Assembly: GCA_910588745.1 (NCBI GenBank)
Contig: CAJURK010000032.1
Span: forward strand, 1-36,303
Source of the DNA: an uncultured Dorea sp.
GTDB taxonomy: Bacteria > Bacillota > Clostridia > Lachnospirales > Lachnospiraceae
Direction: 5' to 3'
DNA length: 36,303 bases
This document shows positions 7,792 through 15,851 of the stretch, in pieces. Under the pieces are notes generated by a model. That model did no database searches. It was not told where the DNA came from and saw only the letters and a list, made by a program, of their open reading frames with translations. The number at the start of each line of letters is the position of its first letter. Position 1 is the stretch's first letter. A program made the position numbers and the translations under genes.

Positions 7792-8493
7792 TTACAATTC
7801 TCTTCCCCTCAAAATAACCTCCGCCACAAACAAATCATCCATGGTCGTAATTTTAAGATTCTCGTACGCTCCTTCCACCATCTTCACCCTGCATTTCCCA
7901 TGCATCTCCACAATCATAGCGTCGTCCGTAATCCCCTCCATGTTGCCCCGCCGAATTGCATCGTGAGCTTCCCTGACAACGTGATAGCGGAATACCTGGG
8001 GCGTCTGTACGCTCCACACGCGGCTGCGCTTTGGCGTCTTTGTAACAAATTGTTCTCTGTCCAGTATCTTTATCGTATCTTTTGCGGGCATTCCCACCGC
8101 GCAGGCGCCCGTCTGTTTCACCGCGTCCAGCGCGCGCTTCAGCATCTCCCGGTCGATAAATGGTCTGGTTCCGTCGTGAATGTATACAAAATCGGTATTC
8201 CTGCACGCCAATAAGCCGGCGTATACGGAATCATACCGCTCTTTACCGCCGACTACTACTTTTCTCACCTTACGGAACCCATACTTTTCCACAATATCCT
8301 TCTGGCAGTAATCCACACAGTCGCTGCTTGTTACAAGAATAATGTCCTGTATAAAAGGCGCCCTCTCAAAACATTCTAACGAGTAATAAACTATCGGCTT
8401 TCCCGCAATGTTTAAAAACTGCTTCTTAATCTTGCTCTTCATCCTGCGTCCCTGACCCGCCGCCAGTACAATCGCCGTACATCGCTCTTTCAT
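7792..8493 (-). CDS. ispD: 2-C-methyl-D-erythritol 4-phosphate cytidylyltransferase
   Basis: This enzyme forms CDP-methylerythritol from MEP and CTP in the non-mevalonate isoprenoid pathway. It has 233 residues, the normal length. The N-terminal nucleotide-binding motif VLAAGQGRRM (about 9-18) has Lys residues downstream (KKQF). The HDGTRPF motif lies near 106-112, and the C-terminal ENLKITTMDD motif is conserved. It follows tsaD without a gap, its ribosome binding site lying inside the tsaD 3' end, so translational coupling is likely. A linked ispF is not seen here. Confidence 0.96.
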   Translation of the reverse strand: MKERCTAIVLAAGQGRRMKSKIKKQFLNIAGKPIVYYSLECFERAPFIQDIILVTSSDCVDYCQKDIVEKYGFRKVRKVVVGGKERYDSVYAGLLACRNTDFVYIHDGTRPFIDREMLKRALDAVKQTGACAVGMPAKDTIKILDREQFVTKTPKRSRVWSVQTPQVFRYHVVREAHDAIRRGNMEGITDDAMIVEMHGKCRVKMVEGAYENLKITTMDDLFVAEVILRGREL

Positions 8494-9522
8494 TTATCTT
8501 TCTCCTAATTTTAAGTTTGGCACCGCGTTCAAATCCCATCCGTGTCTGGTTCCGTTTAAATATTCATAATATGCCGCCGCTCCTATCATCGCCGCGTTAT
8601 CGGTACAATATACCGGCGACGGATAATAAAAGCGGACGTTCCTTTCCTCGCACGCTTCCGTCATCGCGCTGCGGAGAGCGCTGTTGGCGGCAACTCCCCC
8701 CGCGATGGCGAATTTCTCCGCCATATACTCGCGAATTGCACGCATAGCATTCTCCACAAGTACATCGGTAACCGCCTTCTGGAAAGAAGCCGCCACATCC
8801 GCTTGATTCCAATTTACTCCTTTCATCTGGCAGCCGTTGATATAATTAAGCACTGCCGATTTTACGCCGCTAAAACTAAAGTCATAGAGCGAATCCCCTA
8901 CACGCGCCCTTGGGAACATAATCGCCTCCGCATTCCCTTCCCTTGCCGCTTTATCAATCTTTGGGCCGCCCGGATATCCAAGGCCGACAGCTCTTGCCAC
9001 CTTATCAAAAGCCTCTCCTGCCGCGTCGTCCCTGGTACGCCCGATGATGGTAAAGCTGCCGTAATCCTCTACCTGAACCAGATGCGTATGCCCTCCTGAT
9101 ACTACCAGGCAGAGGAACGGCGGCTCCAATTCTTTATGTTCAATGTAATTGGCCGCAATATGTCCTTCAATATGATGAACTCCGATTAGCGGCTTCTTTG
9201 CAGCATAGGCAATCGCCTTTGCCTCCGCGACGCCAACCAGCAAAGCTCCTACCAATCCCGGGCCATAGGTCACGCCCACCGCGTCGATATCCTCCAAAGC
9301 AACCCCTGCTTCTGACAGAGCCGCCTCTATTACCTGATTGATCTTCTCAATATGCTTTCTGGAGGCAATCTCCGGAACCACGCCGCCATACAGGGTATGC
9401 AGCGCAATCTGAGAGGATATGATATTTGACAATACCTCCCTGCCGTTCCTTACTACCGCAGCTGCCGTCTCGTCGCAGGAACTCTCGATTGCCAGAATCA
9501 AAACATCCTTTTTTCCATCCAT
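8494..9522 (-). CDS. tsaD: tRNA N6-threonylcarbamoyladenosine transferase subunit TsaD
   Basis: 342 residues of the ASKHA (Kae1/YgjD) fold. TsaD transfers the threonylcarbamoyl group from the TsaC/Sua5 product to A37 of ANN-decoding tRNAs. The metal-binding HHIEGH motif (about 113-118) and nucleotide-binding glycine motifs (GPGLVGALLVG, VSGGHTHL, GGVAANSALR) are intact. Its partners tsaB and tsaE are encoded 2-3 kb upstream in the same cluster. The start has GAGGAGG 8 nt upstream, overlapping the rnz stop codon. The TsaC/Sua5 enzyme is not in the window. Confidence 0.97.
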   Translation of the reverse strand: MDGKKDVLILAIESSCDETAAAVVRNGREVLSNIISSQIALHTLYGGVVPEIASRKHIEKINQVIEAALSEAGVALEDIDAVGVTYGPGLVGALLVGVAEAKAIAYAAKKPLIGVHHIEGHIAANYIEHKELEPPFLCLVVSGGHTHLVQVEDYGSFTIIGRTRDDAAGEAFDKVARAVGLGYPGGPKIDKAAREGNAEAIMFPRARVGDSLYDFSFSGVKSAVLNYINGCQMKGVNWNQADVAASFQKAVTDVLVENAMRAIREYMAEKFAIAGGVAANSALRSAMTEACEERNVRFYYPSPVYCTDNAAMIGAAAYYEYLNGTRHGWDLNAVPNLKLGER

Positions 9523-9525
9523 ACT

Positions 9526-10437
9526 TTAAGCCTCCTCAAATACAAGCTCGGCAGTCTGCCCGTCCTTTGCCGCCACCGCGTTTCCAAAAATCGCCCGCAC
9601 ATCCTTCATAAACTCTTCCGGGTAATTCAGCGAAGGACTGTAATGAGTCAGCCACAACTCTTTGGCCCCGGCCGCCTTTGCAAGCTCCGCCGCTTCGTAG
9701 AATGTCATATGCTTATATTCTCTTGCTTTCTTCTGCTTATCTTTCTCTCCATACATGCCTTCGCAAACGAACAAATCCGCACCTTTTGCATTCATCTTAA
9801 TGGAATCTGTGGGCCTGGTATCTGTCGCATAGGTAATCTTAAGTCCTTTTCTGGCCGGACCAAGAACCATATCCGGCGTAAAGACGCGGCCATCTTTTTC
9901 AACGGTCTCCCCTTTCTGCAAAAGTCCCCAGAAGCATTTGGGAATCTCAGCCGCTTCCGCCCGGGCTACGTCAAACCTTCCAGCCCGGTCAACTTCCAGC
10001 GTATATCCGTAGCAAGGTACGTTATGATTTACCCGGAAAGCCTTTAACCGGTATCCGTTCATTTCAAAAGTCTGTTCTCTTTCTGTGATTTCTTTATAAA
10101 TAATCCGAAATGGCAGCTCCGGCGCAATGACGCGCAGGGCGCCCACAACTCTCTCAAGGCCTTTCGGCCCGATCAGGGTAAGGGGTTCTGTCCGATCCGC
10201 ATTGCCCATGGTAAGAAGCATTCCCGGCAGCCCGCTGATATGGTCTCCGTGATAATGGGTAAAACAGATTACATCAATGGGCTTAAAACTCCACCCCTTC
10301 TCCTTTATCGCAATCTGGGTTCCTTCTCCGCAGTCAATCAAAAGACTGCTGCCGTTGTAGCGCACCATCAGCGATGTGAGCCAGCGGTAAGGAAGCGGCA
10401 TCATGCCGCCGGTTCCCAGTAAACATACATCTAACAT
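9526..10437 (-). CDS. rnz: Ribonuclease Z (tRNA 3' processing endonuclease)
   Basis: 303 residues of the metallo-beta-lactamase fold, typical for bacterial short-form RNase Z. The zinc motif HYHGDH lies near 62-67, with further ligands in NHNVPCYGY (about 135-143), ATDTRPTD and LTHYSP (about 265-270). It cleaves tRNA precursors that lack an encoded CCA. The tRNA-Ser(TGA) gene in this window is such a tRNA. It lies between the small CxxC protein gene and tsaD on the same strand with gaps of under 10 bp. Confidence 0.94.
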   Translation of the reverse strand: MLDVCLLGTGGMMPLPYRWLTSLMVRYNGSSLLIDCGEGTQIAIKEKGWSFKPIDVICFTHYHGDHISGLPGMLLTMGNADRTEPLTLIGPKGLERVVGALRVIAPELPFRIIYKEITEREQTFEMNGYRLKAFRVNHNVPCYGYTLEVDRAGRFDVARAEAAEIPKCFWGLLQKGETVEKDGRVFTPDMVLGPARKGLKITYATDTRPTDSIKMNAKGADLFVCEGMYGEKDKQKKAREYKHMTFYEAAELAKAAGAKELWLTHYSPSLNYPEEFMKDVRAIFGNAVAAKDGQTAELVFEEA

Positions 10438-10445
10438 TCGTTCCT

Positions 10446-10673
10446 CTACTTTCCAATGGGGAAGCGAAATGTCGCAACAAATTCATCATAACATTTCTCA
10501 CAAAGGTCAAAACTATCCACCTGATTGTCTTTTTCTGAAAAATATCCCCACCGTTTGTCAACCGATAGTACATCTTCCTGCAAACGGCCATTTGCTGTTC
10601 CAATTTCTCTTCCGCATTTATTACAAATAATCTTACTGATTTCTTTTGTTTCTTTCAAATTATACTGGCGCAT
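10446..10673 (-). CDS. Small CxxC/CxxC protein, probably zinc-binding
   Basis: 75 residues. Two cysteine pairs, CNKCG (about 17-21) and CEKCY (about 58-62), frame a central region with YFSEKDNQVDSFDLC. This suggests a single small zinc-binding fold, similar in style to rubredoxin-like knuckles. A strong AGGAGG sits 7 nt before the ATG. The stop codon lies 8 bp from the rnz start, whose ribosome binding site overlaps the end of this gene. I do not recognise a named family. The strong start signal and position inside the rnz cluster make it a real gene. Confidence 0.8.
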   Translation of the reverse strand: MRQYNLKETKEISKIICNKCGREIGTANGRLQEDVLSVDKRWGYFSEKDNQVDSFDLCEKCYDEFVATFRFPIGK

Positions 10674-10871
10674 ATCATTCCTCCTGTAGTGAAATATGAT
10701 TGCAGTTTCAAACGCCTGCTTACAAAGATGCGTCCACTGCTATACGCCTACATTATAACGGCCGGATTCCCGGGTTTCTAGTGGGAAGTGCTTCCTTTCC
10801 TGCTAATTATTTTCCATGCGCTTAGCCGCTCCCAACACGAATGTACACGCTCCAGCCACGGCATCTCGCTG

Positions 10872-10928
10872 ATTTGCTGCGTTCTCTTCCGCCTGCGTAT
10901 CTTCCCGCCGGAAGATACTGCGGCAAAT
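10872..10928. other. Nested hairpin between rimI and the small CxxC gene
   Basis: An inner perfect 9-bp stem pairs gtatcttcc (10897-10905) with ggaagatac (10910-10918). An outer 9-bp stem with one G-U pair joins atttgctgc (10872-10880) and gcggcaaat (10920-10928). There is no T-run. It lies in the 261-bp gap after rimI, where I find no convincing gene. Confidence 0.4.
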
Positions 10929-10934
10929 CCTCTC

Positions 10935-11372
10935 CTATAACTCGCAGCTCATAAGAATCCCATCCTCAACCGGATCCGAATAGTAATCTTTTCGAAGTCC
11001 GTCCTGCACAAACCCATGCTTCTCATAAAATCTTCGGGCGCATATATTGCTCTCCCTTACATCCAAAAGCAGCTTGCTCACGCCGTTATCCTCGCAGAGA
11101 CATTCCAACTCCCACAGCATCTTAGAGGCAACCCCTTGCCTTCTGTACGCGTCGTCCACCGCAATCCGGGCAATCTCGCCGTCCTCCAGCACATAGTACA
11201 AAATTAAATACCCTATTAGCTTCTTGTCCTCGTAGGCCAGAAGAATCATCGTCTGTTTCTGATCCAATGTCTCTAAAATTGCCTGCTCGCTCCATGTATC
11301 AGTAAATATCTTCCGCTCCAGCTCTGCCACATCTGCCACATCTTCTCTCCGCATTTTCCGGATACAAAACAT
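10935..11372 (-). CDS. rimI: Ribosomal protein S18-alanine N-acetyltransferase-like GNAT
   Basis: 145 residues of the GNAT fold. The acetyl-CoA motif appears as VDDAYRRQGVASKML (about 75-89), and the C-terminal ARRFYEKHGF pattern is typical of RimI. RimI acetylates the N-terminal alanine of ribosomal protein S18 and is often fused to or linked with the t6A genes, as here with tsaB and tsaE. A longer frame begins at 11402, but the ATG at 11372 has AGGAGG at 7 nt and gives the normal N-terminus. Specificity for S18 is inferred from context, since many GNAT proteins look alike. Confidence 0.88.
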   Translation of the reverse strand: MFCIRKMRREDVADVAELERKIFTDTWSEQAILETLDQKQTMILLAYEDKKLIGYLILYYVLEDGEIARIAVDDAYRRQGVASKMLWELECLCEDNGVSKLLLDVRESNICARRFYEKHGFVQDGLRKDYYSDPVEDGILMSCEL

Positions 11373-11462
11373 CGTAAACCTCCTACTCCGGCCCGCTGTC
11401 AATCCTGTTCATGCCTCTTCCACCGCCGTTTATCTGTGCCGTACTTTATTATCTTTGATTGA

Positions 11463-12212
11463 TCATTCTGAATTTTTTAACTGCGCCTTCTCTCTTTCTT
11501 CACGCTCCGCACGCTCGCGCTCCGCCTGAGATACCCGCAGATAATCCGGCCTATGCTCCGCGGCCGTCCCAAATTTTCCCGCCTCATAATACTGAATTGC
11601 AAGGCTTCCCACAGAAGCAGCCCGTTGGCGGTTCATATTTGCAGGAGCAAACGCAATATCACACCCTGCCATAATCTGCTCTGACAGAACGTCCCGGTAC
11701 ACCGGCACCCCGTCCCCCAAAAAAACCACGGGTCTTAAACGGCTCTTAAGCTTTTCGCCCAGTTCCTCGATGCTCACTGCCATCTGATCTTCCAGAATCC
11801 GCAAAACATCTCCGTCAAATTCATAAATACCTGTGTACACCTGTCCCCGTCTTGCATCCAAAATCGGGCAGACAATTCGCCGCGTCCCCCATAGATTATA
11901 GGCAAGTCCCTCCAGGGTAGGGACATGAATCAATGGTTTCTCAAGTGCAAGTCCCAATCCCTTCGCCGTTGCCGAGCCGATCCGAAGCCCTGTAAAAGAA
12001 CCCGGGCCGGCCGCCACCGCAATTCCGTCAATGTCATTCAAATCCAGTTCTGTCATCTTCACAATCTCATCCAGCATGGGAAGCAGCGTCTGGGAGTGAG
12101 TCTTTTTGTAATTGACTGTATATTCCGCCACGGTCACAGCCTCTTTTCCCTTCTGCTCCACCACCGCCACACTTGCGACAAGTCCCGAACTGTCCAGCGC
12201 TAATATTCGCAT
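11463..12212 (-). CDS. tsaB: t6A complex subunit TsaB
   Basis: 249 residues of the ASKHA fold. The N-terminal phosphate-binding loop LALDSSG and the hallmark VAAGPGSFTGLRIG (about 67-80) are typical of TsaB (YeaZ). TsaB is inactive alone and pairs with TsaD as a scaffold for tRNA threonylcarbamoylation. The start lies within the 3' end of tsaE (13-bp overlap), suggesting coupled translation. The C-terminal 20 residues are highly charged (Glu/Arg/Lys) and probably form an exposed helix that the core fold does not need. Confidence 0.95.
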   Translation of the reverse strand: MRILALDSSGLVASVAVVEQKGKEAVTVAEYTVNYKKTHSQTLLPMLDEIVKMTELDLNDIDGIAVAAGPGSFTGLRIGSATAKGLGLALEKPLIHVPTLEGLAYNLWGTRRIVCPILDARRGQVYTGIYEFDGDVLRILEDQMAVSIEELGEKLKSRLRPVVFLGDGVPVYRDVLSEQIMAGCDIAFAPANMNRQRAASVGSLAIQYYEAGKFGTAAEHRPDYLRVSQAERERAEREEREKAQLKNSE

Positions 12213-12634
12213 ATGCTTATCCTCCGATAATCAAACCCCCGCTCCAAATCCTTCTCAATCCTGATCTCCGTATAATGTTCCGGCAAAATCTCCTGAATCT
12301 GATCCGCCCATTCAATCAGAGACACTCCCTGCCCATATATATAATCCTCATATCCAATCTCATCCATCTCGCATATATCCCCAATGCGGTACACATCAAA
12401 ATGATAGAGCGGAAGCCTCCCCTTATCATAAACCTGAACGATGGTAAACGTCGGGCTGCTCACAGGCTCTTTGATCCCAAGCCCGGCCGCCATTCCCTTG
12501 GTAAATACTGTCTTTCCAACGCCCAGATCGCCCACCAGCGTAAAGAGCTGCCCTGAGGACGCATTTAAACCCAGCCGTCTTCCAAGCTCCCAGGTCTCCA
12601 TCTCATCATTCGTCTCAACAATCTCTCTTATCAT
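12200..12634 (-). CDS. tsaE: t6A complex ATPase subunit TsaE
   Basis: 144 residues. The Walker A motif GDLGVGKT lies at about 35-42. The PVSSPTF motif (about 57-63), the YHFDVYR motif (about 77-83) and the LIEWAD motif (about 105-110) are hallmarks of TsaE (YjeE). It hydrolyses ATP to reset the TsaB-TsaD complex. It is the first gene of the tsaE-tsaB-rimI run. The ribosome binding site is weak (GGAAG close to the ATG). The 248 bp upstream up to the VOC gene hold the promoters for both directions, but none is clear enough to call. Confidence 0.96.
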   Translation of the reverse strand: MIREIVETNDEMETWELGRRLGLNASSGQLFTLVGDLGVGKTVFTKGMAAGLGIKEPVSSPTFTIVQVYDKGRLPLYHFDVYRIGDICEMDEIGYEDYIYGQGVSLIEWADQIQEILPEHYTEIRIEKDLERGFDYRRISICEY

Positions 12635-12882
12635 TCTTCCATCTCATCTATTCATCTAAATTAACCGTGGTTACGGCCGATGCCGGAAAGCGTTGTCAGC
12701 CTCCCCAAACCGCAGCCAGATTATAACATATCATTCACTATAGCACATCTTTTCTTTTTTTTCTACCTATGTTATTCTATAAATAAAATTCCACTGCAAG
12801 GTTACCGCTCACATAGAACTTACCTTGCCTGCGGACTACATCACAAGTTCAGATCTGATCGAACCACGAAAGGAGATTCTTT

Positions 12883-13251
12883 ATGAAATTCACATTTTAC
12901 CACAATAACATCAATGTAGCAAACTTAGAAAAGTCTGTCGAATTCTATCAAAAAGCTTTGGGGCTGACAATTACCAAGGAAAAGGAAGCCGAAGACGGAA
13001 GCTTTAAGCTGGTCTTTTTGGGCGACGGAGTTACCCCTCATCTTTTGGAACTGACCTGGCTGCGGGATATGGACCGCCCCTACAACCTGGGAGACAATGA
13101 AATCCATCTTGCCATGCATACCGACGATATGGACGCGGCTTATGCGTTCCATAAGGAAATGGGCTGTATCTGCTTCGACAACCAGGCCATGGGTGTGTAT
13201 TTTATTTCCGACCCGGACGGATACTGGACAGAAATATGTAAGAAAAATTAA
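12883..13251 (+). CDS. VOC-family (glyoxalase/lactoylglutathione lyase-like) protein
   Basis: 122 residues forming two beta-alpha-beta-beta-beta modules of the vicinal oxygen chelate fold. Probable metal ligands are His7, Glu near 56 (LLELTW), His near 75 (NEIHLAM) and Glu near 119 (WTEI), matching the H/E/H/E set of glyoxalase I enzymes. It may detoxify methylglyoxal or act on a related small molecule, but the substrate is uncertain because Lachnospiraceae generally do not make glutathione. AAAGGAG lies 8 nt before the ATG. It is monocistronic and divergent from the tsaE cluster. Confidence 0.85.
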   Translation: MKFTFYHNNINVANLEKSVEFYQKALGLTITKEKEAEDGSFKLVFLGDGVTPHLLELTWLRDMDRPYNLGDNEIHLAMHTDDMDAAYAFHKEMGCICFDNQAMGVYFISDPDGYWTEICKKN

Positions 13252-13452
13252 GATAAACGAATGATTGCCGGACGGGCCTGCAGCTCCTGCCGCCTAAAGC
13301 AAAAACGCTCCACGCAAAACGCAATGACAAGCAAAATCTGCAAGAAGACACCGAAACGCCGCCATTTGCCTTGCGATTGAAACGTATACTTGCTGGTATG
13401 TTAATCAGCATTCTGATACGATTTAGATACAAAATCGAAAGGGGGAACTTAT

Positions 13453-13905
13453 ATGGAGTTCGCAGAAAAAATTACCGCATTACGAAAAAGCAGGGAGTTA
13501 ACGCAAGAACAGTTGGCGGAACGGCTGGGCGTTTCGAGACAATCTATTTCAAAATGGGAAAACGGGTCGGTTGTTCCGGAGGTAGAAAAGATTATAGAAT
13601 TGAGCAAGACATTCGACGTTACCCTGGACTATCTGTTAAAACCGTCTGAAATCGATGAATTATCGGTCAAAACAGAACTTTTGGAACAGCAGCAAAGACA
13701 GTTTTTAGCCCGGGAGGAAAAACGTACTCAGATTTTCAAAAATACAGCGTATTCCATTAGTATCTATTTGATATTTCTGGCCGCGCATTTTATCTTACGC
13801 TTCTATTTTGAAGTATGGAATCCTTCCATAATTTTAGCGGAATTATTCATTGCTACAGCGGCAGTCATTATCATTTGGGCAAAGAGCATCCGCAAGAAAT
13901 CATAG
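13453..13905 (+). CDS. XRE-family regulator with membrane segments
   Basis: 150 residues. An N-terminal Cro/CI-type helix-turn-helix (about 7-60, including LTQEQLAERLGVSRQSISKWENG) is followed by a charged linker with a short coiled-coil flavour (about 75-95). Two hydrophobic segments follow (about 98-117 and 123-142). Membrane-tethered XRE proteins of this kind are common in Firmicutes, often next to transporters, but no partner gene lies nearby. A GGGGG tract 9 nt upstream supports the ATG. Confidence 0.85.
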   Translation: MEFAEKITALRKSRELTQEQLAERLGVSRQSISKWENGSVVPEVEKIIELSKTFDVTLDYLLKPSEIDELSVKTELLEQQQRQFLAREEKRTQIFKNTAYSISIYLIFLAAHFILRFYFEVWNPSIILAELFIATAAVIIIWAKSIRKKS

Positions 13906-13917
13906 GAACGCCGGAGA

Positions 13918-13967
13918 GGCGGAGATTTCCGCCGCCGCTCCGGACGGCGCTGGCTCCTGCCAGCGCC
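13918..13967. other. Tandem GC-rich hairpins after the XRE gene
   Basis: Two perfect stems stand in line: ggcgga/tccgcc (13918-13933) and ggcgctgg/ccagcgcc (13946-13967). No T-run follows on the plus strand. They mark the boundary between the intact XRE gene and the decayed region to its right, and may still reduce read-through. Confidence 0.4.
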
Positions 13968-14017
13968 AATCTACAATTATTCGTCCAACATTAGTTTTCC
14001 CGCTTTTACTTTCGCCC

Positions 14018-14503
14018 TTAATCGGACAAGTTGTTCTTTTTCAACCTGTTGAATGCTTTTTCTGGTGTTGGTAAATCTTCCGGCATTGTACCACCTATTT
14101 TCTCGATAGCTCCTCGCACTTCTTCCCCAACCTTATAATGAGTAGCTGTCGCTGCTTTTGCACCAGTAATCTCATCTTTCCGCAGTTTTTCTTCCGTCTG
14201 TGATATTCTGAACAAATTAGCAACAAGCTCCGTACTCCCCATATAATCAAGAATTTTTTGCCCTACTTCCAAACCCTTTCTCTTGTGTATATCGTCAACA
14301 TCCAACCCACCATATAATCCCATGTACCCGGCATTTTGGAAAATTGCAATCATGGCACGTTTAATCACTTTATGAAAATTTTCCTATTTACTGTACTCCA
14401 ACGCTGGAGCAAGTTCTCTGGCTGACCAAAATTCACTGCCATTATTTCCAATATGCTTTATGTCTTCGAATCTTTTATACTCTTTATCTTTTAATTTACT
14501 CAT
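14018..14503 (-). pseudogene. dinD: Decayed DNA damage-inducible protein D (DinD) gene
   Basis: Two in-frame pieces of a DinD-type (BRO-N related) protein. The N-terminal piece starts at the ATG at 14503 with a good AAAGGATGG site and reads 39 codons to ...REL APALEYSK, then meets TAG at 14384-14386. Reading past that stop in the same frame continues ENFHKVIKRAMIA and jumps directly to FQNAGYMGLYGGL, the conserved C-terminal part, ending at 14018. Intact family members have roughly 100 or more residues between the RAMIA and FQN segments. The gene therefore carries a nonsense codon (consistent with a Trp TGG to TAG change) and an in-frame internal deletion. The C-terminal piece alone has a GTG that could start translation, but a functional product is unlikely. 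Confidence 0.8.
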
Positions 14504-14630
14504 AATGCCATCCTTTACTTACACCTCAAAACAAATAACAATATCACTCCCCTCAAAACGAGTCATTTGTTCTGATATGTCACAACACCGATTATCAGTG
14601 TGCAAGCTGGTCTGAGAAGTTTACATTTTG

Positions 14631-14873
14631 CTATCTTATCATAGGCACATCGTCAAAATCTATATCTATAATCCGCACATTTCTAAGTTCAATCAACTTG
14701 TGTACTTTGTTTCTTTCATTTATATTTTCTTTTTTATGTAATAAAATTCAATCAACAATTTTAGACAAACATAACTCGAAGCTTTGTTTGCCATCAACTC
14801 TATTTATTTTATCTGATACATCTTCAAAACCTTTATCTAGCTGAAGTCCCTGCAACTCGAATATAGGCGCCAT
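14631..14873 (-). pseudogene. Unidentified gene remnant with in-frame TGA
   Basis: A frame starting at ATG 14873 reads 41 codons (MAPIFELQGLQLDKGF...), stops at TGA (14748-14750), and stays open in the same frame for another 38 codons to TAG at 14631, ending ...IDIDFDDVPMIR. The amino-acid make-up looks protein-like on both sides of the stop. This suggests one gene broken by a nonsense mutation and probably truncated at its 5' end. I do not recognise the family. It sits next to the dinD remnant on the same strand, so the two may be traces of one lost accessory insertion. No good ribosome binding site is seen. Confidence 0.4.
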
Positions 14874-15014
14874 CTGTAAGTCCCCGCCGCTTTATATAAT
14901 ACGGCCGCCTTAAACCAGGATAAATCTTAACTACAATGATTATTTTAACATGAATCGCCTGCAATCACATCAATACAACTCTGTTCTATTTTATTTTTCA
15001 CACTGTCTGAAAGT

Positions 15015-15827
15015 TTACAAGGAAATGTCCATGCTCCCCGAACGAAACCCTTCCAAATCAAGCGTTATATACCGATACCCCAAGGCTTTCAAACATGCTG
15101 TAACCGCTTCCCGTTCCTTCATAAATTCCTGAAATTCTTTTATATCTACCTCAATTCTTACAATATCCCCATGCACACGGAGCCGCACATTATAGAAGCC
15201 TTTCTCCCGGATAAACCGCTCGCCCTGCTCCACCCTGCGCATAGCCTCACCCGAAAGCCTTGTCCCATAAGGAAATCTGGTTGCCAGGCAGGGAGACGCC
15301 GGCTTTTCCGACGCAGAGATCCCAAGCTTTGCCCCAAGTTTCCTCACCTCCGCCTTCGTAAATTCTGCATCGGCCAAGGGGCTTAAAATCCCAAGCTCTC
15401 TCACCGCCCGAAACCCCGGACGGTATGTATGCAGATCATCCCCGTTGGTTCCTTCTAAGACTACTGAAACCCCAAGGATACTGCATTCCCGCAAAAGCTG
15501 CTCAAATAAGTATTTTTTACACCGATAACACCGATCTGCCGGGTTGTCCAAAATTCCGGCTCCCTGCAGTTCGTCCACAGAAACCACACAGAACTTTGCT
15601 CCGATTTTCTCCGCAAGCGTCCTGGCTTCCTCTGCTTCCCCCGCCGGATGAAGCATCGTATGCATAAGGATCCCATATACGTTACTGCCGAAAACCGCCG
15701 CCGCATCCACCGCAAGCTTTAACAGCAGGCTGCTATCCGCGCCGCCGGAAAATGCAACCGCAATATCCTGCCTTGCAAACCGACGCATCTGCATATTCAG
15801 TTTCTGCACTTTCTCTTCATACTTCAT
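15015..15827 (-). CDS. larE: ATP-dependent sacrificial sulfur transferase LarE
   Basis: 270 residues. The PP-loop motif FSGGADSS lies at 26-33. Cys180 in the SPCLATRFPYG stretch corresponds to the region of the sacrificial cysteine of Lactobacillus plantarum LarE. An extra CYRC pair (Cys100, Cys103) is present, which could instead support an Fe-S cluster form of the enzyme. LarE converts the carboxylates of the pyridinium dicarboxylate made by LarB into thiocarboxylates, building the nickel-pincer cofactor. It is the last gene of the lar run, 24 bp after larC. The ribosome binding site (AGGTGAG) is moderate. Confidence 0.92.
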   Translation of the reverse strand: MKYEEKVQKLNMQMRRFARQDIAVAFSGGADSSLLLKLAVDAAAVFGSNVYGILMHTMLHPAGEAEEARTLAEKIGAKFCVVSVDELQGAGILDNPADRCYRCKKYLFEQLLRECSILGVSVVLEGTNGDDLHTYRPGFRAVRELGILSPLADAEFTKAEVRKLGAKLGISASEKPASPCLATRFPYGTRLSGEAMRRVEQGERFIREKGFYNVRLRVHGDIVRIEVDIKEFQEFMKEREAVTACLKALGYRYITLDLEGFRSGSMDISL

Positions 15828-15851
15828 AACAGCTTTCTCACCTGCCCTTGT

